A model generated the notes under the pieces. It was not told the DNA's origin. It was given only the letters and a program-made list of their open reading frames with translations, and did not search any database. From positions 1-61,147 of the forward strand of contig JAFPZX010000095.1 of assembly GCA_017417055.1 (NCBI GenBank): a stretch of 61,147 nucleotides of DNA, given 5' to 3'. The DNA comes from Anaerolineaceae bacterium. GTDB taxonomy: Bacteria > Chloroflexota > Anaerolineae > Anaerolineales > Anaerolineaceae. This document shows, in pieces, positions 42,776-53,202 of this stretch; positions within the stretch are counted from its first letter, which is position 1; each line of letters begins with the position of its first letter. Position numbers and translations under genes: made by a program.

Positions 42776-44155
42776 CTAATTGAAACTTGCTATGGCTTCT
42801 TTTGCCGCATCTTCAGGTACAGCCTGGTTTTTGATAACCTGCAGCACAGCCGAATTAATAACGGGGATAACTTTATTAACGATTTGATTGTTCGGGACTA
42901 ACGTGGAATTTTCGCTCATAACTTTTATCATATTATATTCAGGTTCATCGAGCCAGCTTTCATGTATTCCATATCGTACAGGCAGATATCCCGCTGCATA
43001 CGACAATTTTTCATTCACTACCGGGTCGCATAGATATTCCGCAAATTTTGTAACTTCCTGCTGCATCACAGGATCATCTTCTATCATAACCAGGTTCCAG
43101 GTGCTGATTAATGGGTATTCCGTAACATTTTCCAATAATGGAAGGAGGTGTGAGGCAATTTCATTTGTCCGATAATGGCGGTAGCTTGACAGTTGAGAAA
43201 CGATTATGGACATCGTACCCTCATTGAAACGCTGCCATACCTGTGTTTGATCAACCAATTGTGCGAGGGAAGGGGGAAAGGCTCCGTTTTGCCCGCCGGT
43301 AAGGAAAAAATTCAATGTTTCGATCAGTTTTTGCTGATCGAGATATGGCTGTCCCTGGTCATTGACCAGTTTTCCGCCTCTGCTGAGGTAAATAAATGTA
43401 CCAAAAAAGGATTGTGAGGAAGACGGAGCAAATCCAATCGGCAGGCCGCGTGTAAGGATATCCTGCCAGTCCGTAAGTTCTGCTCCTGTTTTCGCCGGTT
43501 TGTATGTTAAAATCCAGCCATCCCCAAAAATCGGGAGACCGTAAATCGAGCTGTCGATAAATGCAGATTGCCGGGCAAATCCATTCCATGTACTGGTATC
43601 GGAAAATACATTTGTTGTAATAGGTTTCAACAGACCGCGTTGAAGTGCCAGTTCCATATCGCTGCGGGAAATCAATGCCAGGGATGGCAGAACATCCTTG
43701 GCAATATGGTTTGCTGATGTTAATGTGTTCAGTATGCTGCTGTCTCCGGAAGTCGCCTTTACCCGAAGTGTAATATTCACATTTTGATGCTGACTGGTAT
43801 AGTCTGAAATGGCTGCGGCAAGTGCTTTCCCGGCTGGAGTGTCCTGTTCAATATCAAATTGAGGAGGAACCCACAATTGGATTGTATAAACAGCCGGAGT
43901 CGGTTCCGGGGTAGGAGCTGAATTTTTTACTTCTGATAATTCAGAAACGGATGACGTTTCATTTGGCGTAACAAGAAGAGTGGAAGAATCGGAAGCCGCA
44001 TTTCCGATAATTCCATCAGATTGTGAAACAGGTTCAGGCGTCTGATTCCCTGCCAGGTTCAATGCAGTTTTTACATCATCAATTACAGTGCATCCGGAAA
44101 GAATCACTGTCAGAATAATAACCGCGAATAATGAGGTAATTTTCAAACGATTCAT
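42776..44155 (-). CDS. Extracellular solute-binding-like lipoprotein
   Basis: A 459-residue lipoprotein with signal peptide and lipobox LSGC (about residues 19-22), then a Ser/Thr/Pro-rich linker. The body resembles family 1 ABC solute-binding proteins: IQLWVPPQFD at the first strand, YGLPIFGDGWILTY, WQRFNEGTMSII and a C-terminal helical lobe. No ABC permease or ATPase genes accompany it, so it may not serve uptake. AGGAAGC precedes the ATG. TATAAT on the minus strand (44195-44190) is a likely -10 box, giving this four-gene operon its own promoter. Confidence 0.8.
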   Translation of the reverse strand: MNRLKITSLFAVIILTVILSGCTVIDDVKTALNLAGNQTPEPVSQSDGIIGNAASDSSTLLVTPNETSSVSELSEVKNSAPTPEPTPAVYTIQLWVPPQFDIEQDTPAGKALAAAISDYTSQHQNVNITLRVKATSGDSSILNTLTSANHIAKDVLPSLALISRSDMELALQRGLLKPITTNVFSDTSTWNGFARQSAFIDSSIYGLPIFGDGWILTYKPAKTGAELTDWQDILTRGLPIGFAPSSSQSFFGTFIYLSRGGKLVNDQGQPYLDQQKLIETLNFFLTGGQNGAFPPSLAQLVDQTQVWQRFNEGTMSIIVSQLSSYRHYRTNEIASHLLPLLENVTEYPLISTWNLVMIEDDPVMQQEVTKFAEYLCDPVVNEKLSYAAGYLPVRYGIHESWLDEPEYNMIKVMSENSTLVPNNQIVNKVIPVINSAVLQVIKNQAVPEDAAKEAIASFN

Positions 44156-44201
44156 ACAGCTTCCTGTTACAAATATATCAGTCTATACAATTATAAACTG
44201 T

Positions 44202-46685
44202 TTATACCGCCTTTTCTTTCGGTGTCTTTTTCCTCACCGGAGAGGATTTCATTTTCGGTTCTTTTCCGTCAAAAATATGAGGAATTACATCATCCATGGT
44301 TTTGATAGGAATAATGATCAGGTCATTTTTTGCCTGAGCTGGGAGTTCTTCGAGATCCCGCATGTTCTTTTCCGGGATCAAAACCTTTTTAATGCCAAGT
44401 CTGTGAGCGGCAAGCAGTTTTTCACGGATCCCACCAACCGGCAGTACATTCCCGCGCAGGGTAATTTCTCCCGTCATGGCGGTGTTCTTTTTGGCTTCCG
44501 TGTTTGTTATGGCGGAAATAATGGCAGAAGCCAGCGTCACACCGGCACTTGGACCGTCTTTCGGAACAGCGCCTTCCGGGACATGGATATGGATATCATA
44601 TTTTTCAAACCAGGCGGGTTTGATATTGAACTGTTTTGCATGAGACCGCACATAGGAAAATGCGGCCTGAGCGGATTCCTGCATCACATCCCCGATTTGA
44701 CCGGTTATCTGCAGTGATCCCTTTCCTTCAAAAACAGCCGCTTCCACTTTCAGCGTATCCCCACCGTTGGATGTCCAGGCCAGGCCGTTGACAACTCCGA
44801 TTTCATCGTTGGTTTCTTTGTCTGTCTGGAAATAATAAGCGGGACCCATAAATTCGGCCAGGTTTTCATCGGTGACCGTGTAAGACTCTCCCTCTTTTCC
44901 GGCAACACGTCTCGCAACCTTGCGGCAGACTTTTCCAAGCTCCCGTTCGAGGTTTCTCACGCCGGATTCATAGGTGTATTCCCGGATAAGCTTGATGATA
45001 CCCTCATCGGTGATATGGAATTGTTCGTTTGTCAGGCCGTTTTCTTCAATTTGGCGGACAAGCAGGTAGTCTTTGGCGATTTGCAGCTTTTCCTCTTCCA
45101 CGTACCCGCTGAATTCAATCACTTCCATGCGGTCCAGAAGGGCTTCCGGAATCGTTGAAGTGGTATTGGCGGTCGTGATAAACATAACTTTGGACAGATC
45201 ATAATCCACTTCCAGATAATGATCCGCGAATTTATTGTTCTGTTCCGGGTCAAGGACTTCCAACAGCGCAGATGACGGATCACCGCGGTAATCACTGCCG
45301 AGCTTGTCAATTTCATCCAGCATAAAAACCGGGTTGATGGTTCCGGCGCGTTTCATTGTCTGAATGATCCGGCCGGGCAATGCCCCGATGTAGGTTCTGC
45401 GGTGACCGCGGATTTCTGCTTCATCCGTTACGCCGCCGAGTGAAATGCGGACAAACTTCCTGCCCAATGCTTCAGCTATGGATTTCCCGATAGAAGTTTT
45501 TCCTGTCCCCGGAGGACCAACGAAGCAGAGAATCGGCTGACGTTCTTTTTTCGGTTTGAGGGAGCGGACCGCGATGTATTCGATGATCCTGTCTTTGGTC
45601 TTTTTCAGACCGTAATGATCCCGGTCGAGGATATCTTCAGCATTTTTGATTTCGAGATTATCTTCCGTGGCCTTTTTCCATGGCAGGTCCAGCAGCCAGT
45701 CGATATACGTCCGGGAAATACCGACTTCCGGAGACATCGGCGCCATCATCGCGACCCGTTCAAGTTCCTTCATGGCGACCTGACGGACATCGTCGTTAAA
45801 CTCGGCCTCTTCGATGCGTGTCCTGAGCTCATTGAGTTCACGGTTGAAGATATCACCCTCGCCCAGCTCGTCCTGAATCGCCTTTGCCTGTTCCCTCAGG
45901 TAATATTCCCGCTGCGTCCTGTCCACCTCATTCTGAACCTTTTTGCTGATTTTTGATTCCAATTCCAGCACTTCCGCCTCTTCCGCAAGGTAGCGGTTCA
46001 GCAGGTTCAGACGCTTCATCGGATCCAGTGTGAGAAGGATGTTGCGGCGCTTTTCAGAGGAAATATTGACCGTTGTGGCGATCATATCCGCGATCCAGGA
46101 TGGGTCATTGATCGACGTAACGAACGGCAGTGCTTCTTCCGGCAGTTTTTTATCCAAAACCGCACAGCGCTCAAACAGGTTCCTGGTTGTCCGCAAAGTC
46201 GCGGTCAGGCGCTTTGATTCATCTACTTCTTCGTCGTTGACAACAAATTTCCCGATAAGGACCGGACTTTTACTGACGATTTTTTGCAGGATCACCCTCC
46301 GGCGTCCCTGAATGAGCGTTGAATAATTATTTTCCGGCAGGGAAATGAGCCTTCCTACAGCGATTTCCATACCGACATGGTAATAATCGCGGATTTTTGT
46401 GGGCATCAACTGGTCCGGATTTTTCGGCATCATGATTACCGCTGTTTTGCTGTTTTCCAGAGCATATTGAATTGCGTAAAAATTCTCCTGCTGTTCAATA
46501 AACACAGGGGAAATCATGCGCGGGAAGATAATACTGTTTCGCAGGATGATTATAGAAGCGAGAAAAGTTCCGTCCTCATCAACTTCAGCATCAGGGATCC
46601 GGAACAGTTCTTCTGTCCGCTGGCTCAGGCTGGATACGAGATCCTGATAGCTGTCCTTTTCTTCATTATAATCTTGTTCTGACAT
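44202..46685 (-). CDS. lon: ATP-dependent protease Lon
   Basis: An 827-residue LonA. The N-terminal substrate-binding domain begins after an acidic head. The AAA+ module has Walker A GPPGTGKTS (about residue 390) and FMLDEIDKLG as Walker B. The protease domain has the catalytic Ser in KDGPSAGVT (about 713) and Lys in REKLLAA (about 756), the spacing expected for the Ser-Lys dyad. The tail is Lys-rich. It degrades misfolded and regulatory proteins. It lies 26 bases downstream of folC in the same direction; its promoter is not obvious. Confidence 0.96.
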   Translation of the reverse strand: MSEQDYNEEKDSYQDLVSSLSQRTEELFRIPDAEVDEDGTFLASIIILRNSIIFPRMISPVFIEQQENFYAIQYALENSKTAVIMMPKNPDQLMPTKIRDYYHVGMEIAVGRLISLPENNYSTLIQGRRRVILQKIVSKSPVLIGKFVVNDEEVDESKRLTATLRTTRNLFERCAVLDKKLPEEALPFVTSINDPSWIADMIATTVNISSEKRRNILLTLDPMKRLNLLNRYLAEEAEVLELESKISKKVQNEVDRTQREYYLREQAKAIQDELGEGDIFNRELNELRTRIEEAEFNDDVRQVAMKELERVAMMAPMSPEVGISRTYIDWLLDLPWKKATEDNLEIKNAEDILDRDHYGLKKTKDRIIEYIAVRSLKPKKERQPILCFVGPPGTGKTSIGKSIAEALGRKFVRISLGGVTDEAEIRGHRRTYIGALPGRIIQTMKRAGTINPVFMLDEIDKLGSDYRGDPSSALLEVLDPEQNNKFADHYLEVDYDLSKVMFITTANTTSTIPEALLDRMEVIEFSGYVEEEKLQIAKDYLLVRQIEENGLTNEQFHITDEGIIKLIREYTYESGVRNLERELGKVCRKVARRVAGKEGESYTVTDENLAEFMGPAYYFQTDKETNDEIGVVNGLAWTSNGGDTLKVEAAVFEGKGSLQITGQIGDVMQESAQAAFSYVRSHAKQFNIKPAWFEKYDIHIHVPEGAVPKDGPSAGVTLASAIISAITNTEAKKNTAMTGEITLRGNVLPVGGIREKLLAAHRLGIKKVLIPEKNMRDLEELPAQAKNDLIIIPIKTMDDVIPHIFDGKEPKMKSSPVRKKTPKEKAV

Positions 46686-46711
46686 CTTTTCTCCGTAATA
46701 ATTTATGGTGT

Positions 46712-48091
46712 TTAGTCGAAATATTTGATTGAATGATCTTTCATGTAAAGTTCCCGGATGCCGCCCGCCACGAACAGACTCCCGGTAACAATATAGCAGA
46801 TGTTTTCCCTTGAATCAGCACTATAAAGCGCATAGGCGTCCTCAAGTGAATCGGCGGTTCTGTTTTCCCTGCCGATTTTTGAGGAAATTTCGGATAAAAC
46901 TTTTGGCTTCGCCGCACGGGGATGTGTAGAGCGGGTCATAATAAAGCGATCCACATGCGGCGCAAGCTCGGAAATCATGGCTGCCAGTTCTTTATCTTCC
47001 GATGCGCCGAAGATGCAGGTGATCTCCTTTGTTCCGTAATAACGATCGATCGTCTGGCATAGTTTCCGGATGGAGTCCATGTTATGAGCGCCATCGGCAA
47101 CAAGAGGCTTGTTTTCGTCAAGCAGCTCAAACCTGCAGGGCCAGAAAGTATTTCCGATGCCCGCGATAGCTTTTTCAATGTCCAGGTAGGGAAAAACAGA
47201 TTTGACTTTGCAAATCGCGGCATAAACAGCGGCTGAATTTTGAATCTGATGCAGACCGCGAAGTGGTAACGGAATAGTGACAGGCTGCCATGTGGAACTG
47301 ATTTTATTTCCGCACCAGTTTTCCATGAGCTCCTGATCTTCAACACGCCAGATCAGCATGCTTTCATGGGATTTTTCCCATTTGTTGATGAAATGATAGC
47401 GGTCCGGTACATTGATCCAGGGACTGTTTTTCTTTTGTGCGTTTTGTTTGATTATTTTAACCGCTTCCGGATAAGGCTGGCATCCGCAGATAACCGGAAT
47501 ACCGGGTTTGATAATACCTGCCTTTTCGCCGGCGATTGCTACGATCGTATTTCCAAGGAATCCGGTATGGTCATAAGATATTGATGTTATGACGGAAAGG
47601 ATCGGAGTCACGATGTTCGTTGCGTCCAATCTGCCGCCGAGACCTGTTTCCACCACAGCGATATCGACTTTTTGATCGCGGAAATATTCAAACGCCATTG
47701 CGGTCATAATCTCAAAGCTGCTTACATGACCGACAGCGTTTATCGGCTCGATAAAACGATTCGTCAGGTCAATGATCTCCTGATCGGTGATCATTTTCCC
47801 ATCCACCATGATCCGTTCATTGAAGCGAATCAGGTGTGGTGATGTGTAAAGCCCTGTTTTGAAGCCGGCTGCCTGAAGCGCGGAAGCGAGCATGGAACAA
47901 ACAGAGCCCTTCCCCTTAGTGCCTGCCACATGAATAATCGAAAATCTGTCCTGTGGATTACCGAGTTTTTCCGTTAATGCCTGAATTGCGTTCAGCGAAA
48001 AAACATCAGCCGAGATGTCTTTTGCGTGAGTCATGCTGTAATCAATATGTGAATATATATAGTCAAGTGCTTCGTCTATTGTATTAACCAT
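46712..48091 (-). CDS. folC: Folylpolyglutamate synthase/dihydrofolate synthase
   Basis: FolC adds glutamate to dihydropteroate and to tetrahydrofolate. In the 459-residue protein the Mur ligase-type P-loop is VAGTKGKGSVCSML (about residue 46), followed by TSPHLIRFNERI, VVETGLGGRLDATN and SYDHTGFLG. VADGAHNMDS (about 315) is the C-terminal domain motif. The start is uncertain: ATG 48091 gives a normal N-terminus, while an in-frame TTG at 48121 adds ten residues; neither has a strong ribosome-binding site. Confidence 0.93.
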   Translation of the reverse strand: MVNTIDEALDYIYSHIDYSMTHAKDISADVFSLNAIQALTEKLGNPQDRFSIIHVAGTKGKGSVCSMLASALQAAGFKTGLYTSPHLIRFNERIMVDGKMITDQEIIDLTNRFIEPINAVGHVSSFEIMTAMAFEYFRDQKVDIAVVETGLGGRLDATNIVTPILSVITSISYDHTGFLGNTIVAIAGEKAGIIKPGIPVICGCQPYPEAVKIIKQNAQKKNSPWINVPDRYHFINKWEKSHESMLIWRVEDQELMENWCGNKISSTWQPVTIPLPLRGLHQIQNSAAVYAAICKVKSVFPYLDIEKAIAGIGNTFWPCRFELLDENKPLVADGAHNMDSIRKLCQTIDRYYGTKEITCIFGASEDKELAAMISELAPHVDRFIMTRSTHPRAAKPKVLSEISSKIGRENRTADSLEDAYALYSADSRENICYIVTGSLFVAGGIRELYMKDHSIKYFD

Positions 48092-48155
48092 AAGAAACAA
48101 TTCTAATCTGTTTTTTTTCAAATTGATTTATTATCCTTACAAAGGATGTAATTAT

Positions 48156-48425
48156 TTAAATATCAATTACATTATCATCATCTTTTTGATGATTTGCTGA
48201 TTTTTCTTCTTTCACTTTATCGTAAATGATCTTTCCGCCCAGACCGATCAGGGCAGCCGCCACGATCGTATCATCAACGATGCCGAGCGGCAGACCAATA
48301 TCGGGAATAATATCGGTCGGCAGAATAAAATAAGCGATTGCGATCCCTAAAAGAACTTTTACGGATGTCGGCAGGTTGTTTTGTTTGATTGATTGAAAAA
48401 GCATCGATACATAATCCTTGTACAT
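48156..48425 (-). CDS. DUF1232 (YkvA-like) membrane protein
   Basis: This 89-residue protein matches DUF1232: LPTSVKVLLGIAIAYFILP followed by TDIIPDIGLPLGIVDD, the signature of the family, with two hydrophobic stretches. The C-terminus is charged. Function is unknown. GGAGGG four bases before ATG 48425 fixes the start and excludes the six-residue extension. It lies 64 bases upstream of folC, so it may lead a folC-lon transcript. Confidence 0.85.
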   Translation of the reverse strand: MYKDYVSMLFQSIKQNNLPTSVKVLLGIAIAYFILPTDIIPDIGLPLGIVDDTIVAAALIGLGGKIIYDKVKEEKSANHQKDDDNVIDI

Positions 48426-48464
48426 AATGCCCTCCATATTCATGCGTTAGCATTTTTTTTTGTC

Positions 48465-48493
48465 GGGGACTGTCCCTTTATGGGACTGTCCCC
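48465..48493. repeat. GGGGACTGTCCC...GGGACTGTCCCC palindrome
   Basis: The inverted repeat GGGGACTGTCCC / GGGACTGTCCCC with TTTAT between lies between the DUF1232 gene and the ornithine cyclodeaminase-like gene. Read on the minus strand it is downstream of the latter gene, but no T-run follows. Confidence 0.7.
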
Positions 48494-48511
48494 AATATAC
48501 ATCGCAATTAG

Positions 48512-49618
48512 TTATTGCTGTTCAAATTTCTTTTGAATGCCCTTTGCGACCAGAACCACGAAATCCTGGGCATTGGTGACGATGCCGGTGGCGGTCAGGC
48601 TGCCTCTGTCGACGAGTTTGTTGATGGCAAATTCAGAAACATCGACGGTATAGATGAACAGCGGACGCACCTTTCCGTCAACGACACGATAGCAGGGTGT
48701 CATATTGCAGGCAGCGATCGTATGCAGTTGTGTCGCCAGACAAATGACAGTGGTCGCTTTGCGGATCAGGTTCCGCATTTTGTCTTGAGCCTGATAGACA
48801 TCGGAACAGACTTCCGGCAGCGGTCCGTCATCGCGGATTGATCCCGCCAGGACGTAGGGAATATTGTTGTGAACGATACTCTCGATAATCCCGTCTTCGA
48901 TCCGGTACTTGTCGATGAATTTTTCGATGGAGCCTTCTCTCCGGACACGGTTGATGATTTCAATGTGATTATAATGTCCGTTGTGCTGCGGCTTTTGCGA
49001 GTAAATGTTTTGTCCGAGAGCTGTTCCGAACAGGCCCGCTTCCAGATCATGCGTAGCCAGTGCATTGCCGGCCATGAGTCCCTGTACGAATCCATTTTCG
49101 ATCAGGTAGCGCATGGAGGCTCGGGCATCGGCATCAAATGCGCAGGCCGGGCCCATGACCCACAAAACGTTCCCGTGGTTTTCCCGTTCATACATCAGCA
49201 GGTTATACAGCGTGTCATAATCCTGGGAGAACGGTGTTTCCCGGGAGCGGCCGGTGCGGAATTGGAAACTGTCACCGGGAATATATTGCTCATGGAATCC
49301 GTTGCTGTGAAGATAAATACCGTCAGTTCCGTTTTCGGTGCGGCCAAGGATCACACGGTCTCCCTTTTTGAGATTGCGGAATTCAACAACGTCCAGATTT
49401 CCGTTGTCACGGACAACAACACAGCAGTCCATCCTGCTTTCTTCAGCAAGTTTCCACTCCCCATTGACCTTGAAATATTCCGGGTACATGGAAGTCCCAT
49501 GAAATTGTTCCGGAGCGACGCCATCAGCCTGTACGATGGCTGTTGTGACATCGGGAGCATCTGCCAGTTCATCCTGAGTGAAATCAGGTTCTTCATAAAC
49601 AGGTAGTTTAAATTCCAT
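48512..49618 (-). CDS. TIGR00300-type ornithine cyclodeaminase (LOR/SDH domain family)
   Basis: The 368-residue protein resembles the family annotated LOR/SDH bifunctional enzyme conserved domain (TIGR00300), whose archaeal member converts ornithine to proline and ammonia. Supporting segments are LWVMGPACAFDADARASM, LMAGNALATHDLEAGLFGTALG, GHYNHIEIINRVRREGSI and ICLATQLHTIAACNMTPCY. GGAGG precedes ATG 49618. It follows the isocitrate dehydrogenase gene after about 110 bases, which contain a small hairpin (TGCCGC/GCGGCA). An operon with glutamate-precursor enzymes would fit an arginine/ornithine/proline theme. Confidence 0.8.
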   Translation of the reverse strand: MEFKLPVYEEPDFTQDELADAPDVTTAIVQADGVAPEQFHGTSMYPEYFKVNGEWKLAEESRMDCCVVVRDNGNLDVVEFRNLKKGDRVILGRTENGTDGIYLHSNGFHEQYIPGDSFQFRTGRSRETPFSQDYDTLYNLLMYERENHGNVLWVMGPACAFDADARASMRYLIENGFVQGLMAGNALATHDLEAGLFGTALGQNIYSQKPQHNGHYNHIEIINRVRREGSIEKFIDKYRIEDGIIESIVHNNIPYVLAGSIRDDGPLPEVCSDVYQAQDKMRNLIRKATTVICLATQLHTIAACNMTPCYRVVDGKVRPLFIYTVDVSEFAINKLVDRGSLTATGIVTNAQDFVVLVAKGIQKKFEQQ

Positions 49619-49731
49619 CAAGCCTCCATCAAAAAACGATTAATCAAACGAAACGAAGTGTGCAGTCTTTTCATGCCGCCTGTGCGGCAGCAAAAAGGCC
49701 AAACCACGGTGTGCTTTCAATCCGCTTTATT

Positions 49732-50937
49732 TTATGCGGCATCAAATGTTTCACGCACTTTTTCAAGAAAAGCGGTCGTTGTGAGCGCTGTCGGTTCTGT
49801 TCCTTCATATAGCGCAGACAGGTCTTTAGTGCAGAATCCGTTTTCAAGGGTCGTCAGGACTGCCTTTTCCAGCTTTTCGCTGAATTGGATCAATTCCTGA
49901 TTGTGATCCTTTTCTCCGTTTTTCTTCAGTGCACCGGTCCAGGCAAAAATCGTCGCGACCGGATTTGTTGAAGTTTCTTCACCCTTCAAATAGCGGTAAT
50001 AATGACGTGTGACGGTACCGTGGGCGGCTTCATATTCATAATTTCCATCCGGGCTGACAAGCACAGAGGTCATCATCGCGAGAGACCCAAAGGCTGTGGA
50101 AATCATATCGCTCATCACGTCTCCGTCATAATTTTTGCAGGCCCAAATAAAACCGCCTTTGGAACGGATCACGCGGGCGACCGCGTCATCAATGAGCGTA
50201 TAGAAATAGGTGATGCCGGCTTTTTCAAAAGAATCCTTATAGGTTTCATTATAGATTCTTTCAAAAATGGCTTTGAATTCCCCATCGTAAGTCTTGGAAA
50301 TGGTATCTTTTGTGGAAAACCACAGGTCCTGTTTGGCACTCAGCGCATATTGGAAGCAGGAGTGGGCAAAGGATTCAATGGATTTATCCTTGTTGTGCAT
50401 TCCCTGCAGAACGCCCGGGCCTTCAAAATCATAAATCAGAGCCCGCTGGGTCGTTCCGTCTTTGGCAGTGAAAAGCAGTTCGGCCTTTCCTTCCCCTTCG
50501 ATGCGCATTTCCACATCCCGATAAACATCCCCGTAGGCGTGACGGGCAATGGTGATCGGCTTCTCCCAGTTCTTGACGACCGGTTTGATTTTGTCGATAA
50601 GGATCGGGCTTCGGAAAACAGTTCCGTCAAGGACCGCGCGGATGGTTCCATTCGGACTTTTCCACATCTTTTTAAGATGATATTCATCCATACGCTGGGC
50701 ATTCGGGGTGATGGTGGCACATTTTACACCCACACCGTATTTTTTGATCGCATTCGCGGCGTCAACTGTCACCTGATCATCAGTCTGATCCCGGTTCAGC
50801 AATCCCAGGTCATAATATTCCGTATTCAGTTCAACAAAAGGCTCCAGCAGGATCTGTTTGATCTGAGCCCAGATAATGCGGGTCATTTCATCTCCGTCAA
50901 TTTCTACTAACGGAGTAATCATCTTGATTTTATCCAT
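49732..50937 (-). CDS. icd: NADP-type isocitrate dehydrogenase
   Basis: Converts isocitrate to 2-oxoglutarate. The 401-residue protein belongs to the homodimeric subfamily shared with eukaryotic [18 protein letters not shown] at the N-terminus, [40 protein letters not shown], and [23 protein letters not shown]-like metal ligands appear as [11 protein letters not shown], and [10 protein letters not shown] is the cofactor loop. ATG 50937 is chosen; it lies six bases after the stop of the aconitase-like gene, so the two are one operon supplying 2-oxoglutarate for glutamate synthesis. Confidence 0.93.
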   Translation of the reverse strand: MDKIKMITPLVEIDGDEMTRIIWAQIKQILLEPFVELNTEYYDLGLLNRDQTDDQVTVDAANAIKKYGVGVKCATITPNAQRMDEYHLKKMWKSPNGTIRAVLDGTVFRSPILIDKIKPVVKNWEKPITIARHAYGDVYRDVEMRIEGEGKAELLFTAKDGTTQRALIYDFEGPGVLQGMHNKDKSIESFAHSCFQYALSAKQDLWFSTKDTISKTYDGEFKAIFERIYNETYKDSFEKAGITYFYTLIDDAVARVIRSKGGFIWACKNYDGDVMSDMISTAFGSLAMMTSVLVSPDGNYEYEAAHGTVTRHYYRYLKGEETSTNPVATIFAWTGALKKNGEKDHNQELIQFSEKLEKAVLTTLENGFCTKDLSALYEGTEPTALTTTAFLEKVRETFDAA

Positions 50938-50942
50938 AAAAT

Positions 50943-53186
50943 TCAATCTCTTTTCATTTGGGCCGCGTAATAATTCATCAGGCAGCCGTCGAGGATAATC
51001 TGTTTTTCTTTATCACTGAGGTTTTCACAATTCAGTGTAATTTGCGTTGTTTTCTTTCCGCTGATAACCACCGCGGGGATGGCTGTCTGCCCGCTTTCGA
51101 TCGCTTCGCGGATCCCAGGGACGAATACATAATCACCCGGTTCATAATCAAACGGTGTTTCAGCGCTGATGGTAAAGGGAAGGATTCCCCAGTTGATGCA
51201 ATTGGAGCGGTAACGCTTGGTAGCGTAATCTCTCACAATGTTGGCACGGCCGCCGAGAACACGCTGGCAGGAGGCTGCCTGTTCCCGTGCGGAACCGTCT
51301 CCCGGTTTTTCCGCAAAAATGGCGGAGCCGTATTCTGTGGTTTCAAGGATGGATTTGTCCATGCCGCATTGTTCCAGCACCGCTTCCAATTCCGGCAGCG
51401 ATTTCCCTACTCTGCGTTCACTTTCATCCTTCATGACCGCTTTGCTGCGTCCGACATATTCCGGAACGCGGCGGGAAAGGGCGAATTCTGAAAGCTTGAG
51501 CGGGTTGGAACGGTAGGATGAGGTTTCTCCCGAGGGAATCAGCTCATCCGTTGTCGTTACCGGGTCATGGATCACCGCGGCAAGCTTCAGCAGCATGTTT
51601 TCTGCCAGCGGATTGAATTTCGGCCAATCGGTGATGTTGGGGCCGAAGTGAAGCTCTTTTTCCGCTTCCGCGTGCCGGTAACCGTTATAGATGCGTTTTT
51701 CATACATTTCCTGTGAGAAGGTATAGGCGTGCGGGGTGGTAGTAAATTCAATATCGGTTGCGGCGGTCAGTTTTCCGCCGTTAGCGGCTGTTGCGGCGAT
51801 TGACCGCGCGTCCATCAGCGCCACGAAGGAAATCTGTCCCTGATCCGGTTTGGAACCTTCGCGGTTCGGGAAGTTGCGGGTGGTGTGACGGATTGAAAAT
51901 TCATTGTTCGCCGGGACGTCTCCGGCGCCAAAGCATGGTCCGCAGAAGGCGGAGCGGAGAATTGCTCCGTCAGAAAGCAGCCGGGCAGATACGCCGTTTT
52001 CCAGCAAAGCTTTCTGGATCGGCGTGCTGGAGGGGTAAACGCTGAGACCGAAGTGACCGTCACCGATCGATCCGTTTTCGAGAATATCGGCGGCGATGCA
52101 GATGTTGTCGAACATACCACCGGAACAACCGGCGATGACGCCCTGATCGGCATAAAAGGCGCCGTCATGGAATTTGCTGCGCAGGTCCGGTTTGACTTTG
52201 CTGCCGAATTGTTTGATGGTGTCTTCTTCCACTGCCGCGAGCAGTTCATCCGCGTTTTCCAGAAATTCATGGATGGTGTAGGCATTGGATGGATGGAACG
52301 GCAGTGCGATCATGGATTCGATTTGAGAAAGATCCAGCTCGATCGCTCCGTCATAGTACGCGCCCTCCTCCGATTCCAGATGTTGATACGCGTCCGGTCT
52401 GCCGTGATTGCGGAAGAATTCCTCTGTAACCTTGTCAGTGATCCAAATGGAGGAAAGACAGGCAGTTTCCGTGGTCATTACGTCAATACCGGTGCGGAAA
52501 TCCATGTGTAATTCCGCCACGCCCGGTCCGGCGAATTCCAGGATCTTGTTTTTGACAAAACCGGATTTGAAAACCTCGCGGATCAATGCCAGTGCCACGT
52601 CGTGCGGGCCGATCCCTTTGCGCGGGGAACCGGTCAGATGCACCAGGATCACCTGTGGATCTTTGAGGTCGTAGGTGTTTTTCAGTAGCTGTTTGACAAG
52701 CTCAGGGCCACCTTCCCCAAAACCCATGGTGCCGAAGCATCCGTAGCGGGTATGGCTGTCGGAGCCGAGGATCATCTTTCCGCATCCGCTGAGCATCTCC
52801 CGGGCATATTGATGGATGACTGCCTGATGTGCGGGCACGAAAATGCCGCCGTATTTTTTCGCGGCGGAAAGCCCGAAAAGATGGTCGTCTTCATTGATGG
52901 TGCCGCCTATCGCGCAAAGGCTGTTGTGGCAGTTGGTGAGCGCATAGGGCAGCGGAAATTCTTTCATTCCGCTGCCGCGTGCGGTCTGTATAATTCCTAC
53001 ATAGGTAATGTCATGTGAAACCATCGCATCAAAGCGGATTCGGAACGTTCCATCCTCTGATTTACTGCTGTGGCTCCCCATGATTTTGTAAGCCATTGTT
53101 TTGTTTTTTGCTTCTCTGATGTCAGCAGGAATTTGTTCGAGGATTTTCCCCCCGGAATAAATAACGCCATGATCGATCAATTTCAT
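50943..53186 (-). CDS. Aconitase-superfamily hydratase, YbhJ-like
   Basis: The 747-residue protein has the full aconitase fold in one chain. Motifs include [30 protein letters not shown] and [11 protein letters not shown] near the 4Fe-4S site, and [13 protein letters not shown] and [10 protein letters not shown] in the swivel domain. Length and several motifs fit the YbhJ-type hydratase family rather than AcnA or AcnB. Because it is directly upstream of isocitrate dehydrogenase in one operon, it probably is the working aconitase (citrate to isocitrate), though a related 2-hydroxyacid hydratase role is possible. It is preceded by a CAGT-rich repeat tract. Confidence 0.85.
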   Translation of the reverse strand: MKLIDHGVIYSGGKILEQIPADIREAKNKTMAYKIMGSHSSKSEDGTFRIRFDAMVSHDITYVGIIQTARGSGMKEFPLPYALTNCHNSLCAIGGTINEDDHLFGLSAAKKYGGIFVPAHQAVIHQYAREMLSGCGKMILGSDSHTRYGCFGTMGFGEGGPELVKQLLKNTYDLKDPQVILVHLTGSPRKGIGPHDVALALIREVFKSGFVKNKILEFAGPGVAELHMDFRTGIDVMTTETACLSSIWITDKVTEEFFRNHGRPDAYQHLESEEGAYYDGAIELDLSQIESMIALPFHPSNAYTIHEFLENADELLAAVEEDTIKQFGSKVKPDLRSKFHDGAFYADQGVIAGCSGGMFDNICIAADILENGSIGDGHFGLSVYPSSTPIQKALLENGVSARLLSDGAILRSAFCGPCFGAGDVPANNEFSIRHTTRNFPNREGSKPDQGQISFVALMDARSIAATAANGGKLTAATDIEFTTTPHAYTFSQEMYEKRIYNGYRHAEAEKELHFGPNITDWPKFNPLAENMLLKLAAVIHDPVTTTDELIPSGETSSYRSNPLKLSEFALSRRVPEYVGRSKAVMKDESERRVGKSLPELEAVLEQCGMDKSILETTEYGSAIFAEKPGDGSAREQAASCQRVLGGRANIVRDYATKRYRSNCINWGILPFTISAETPFDYEPGDYVFVPGIREAIESGQTAIPAVVISGKKTTQITLNCENLSDKEKQIILDGCLMNYYAAQMKRD

Positions 53187-53202
53187 ATTTTTTTACCTCG
53201 TT

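Noticed and set aside
49622-49731. Small hairpin TGCCGC/GCGGCA downstream of icd considered as terminator
   Set aside because: The stem is only six pairs and no T-run follows on the minus strand.
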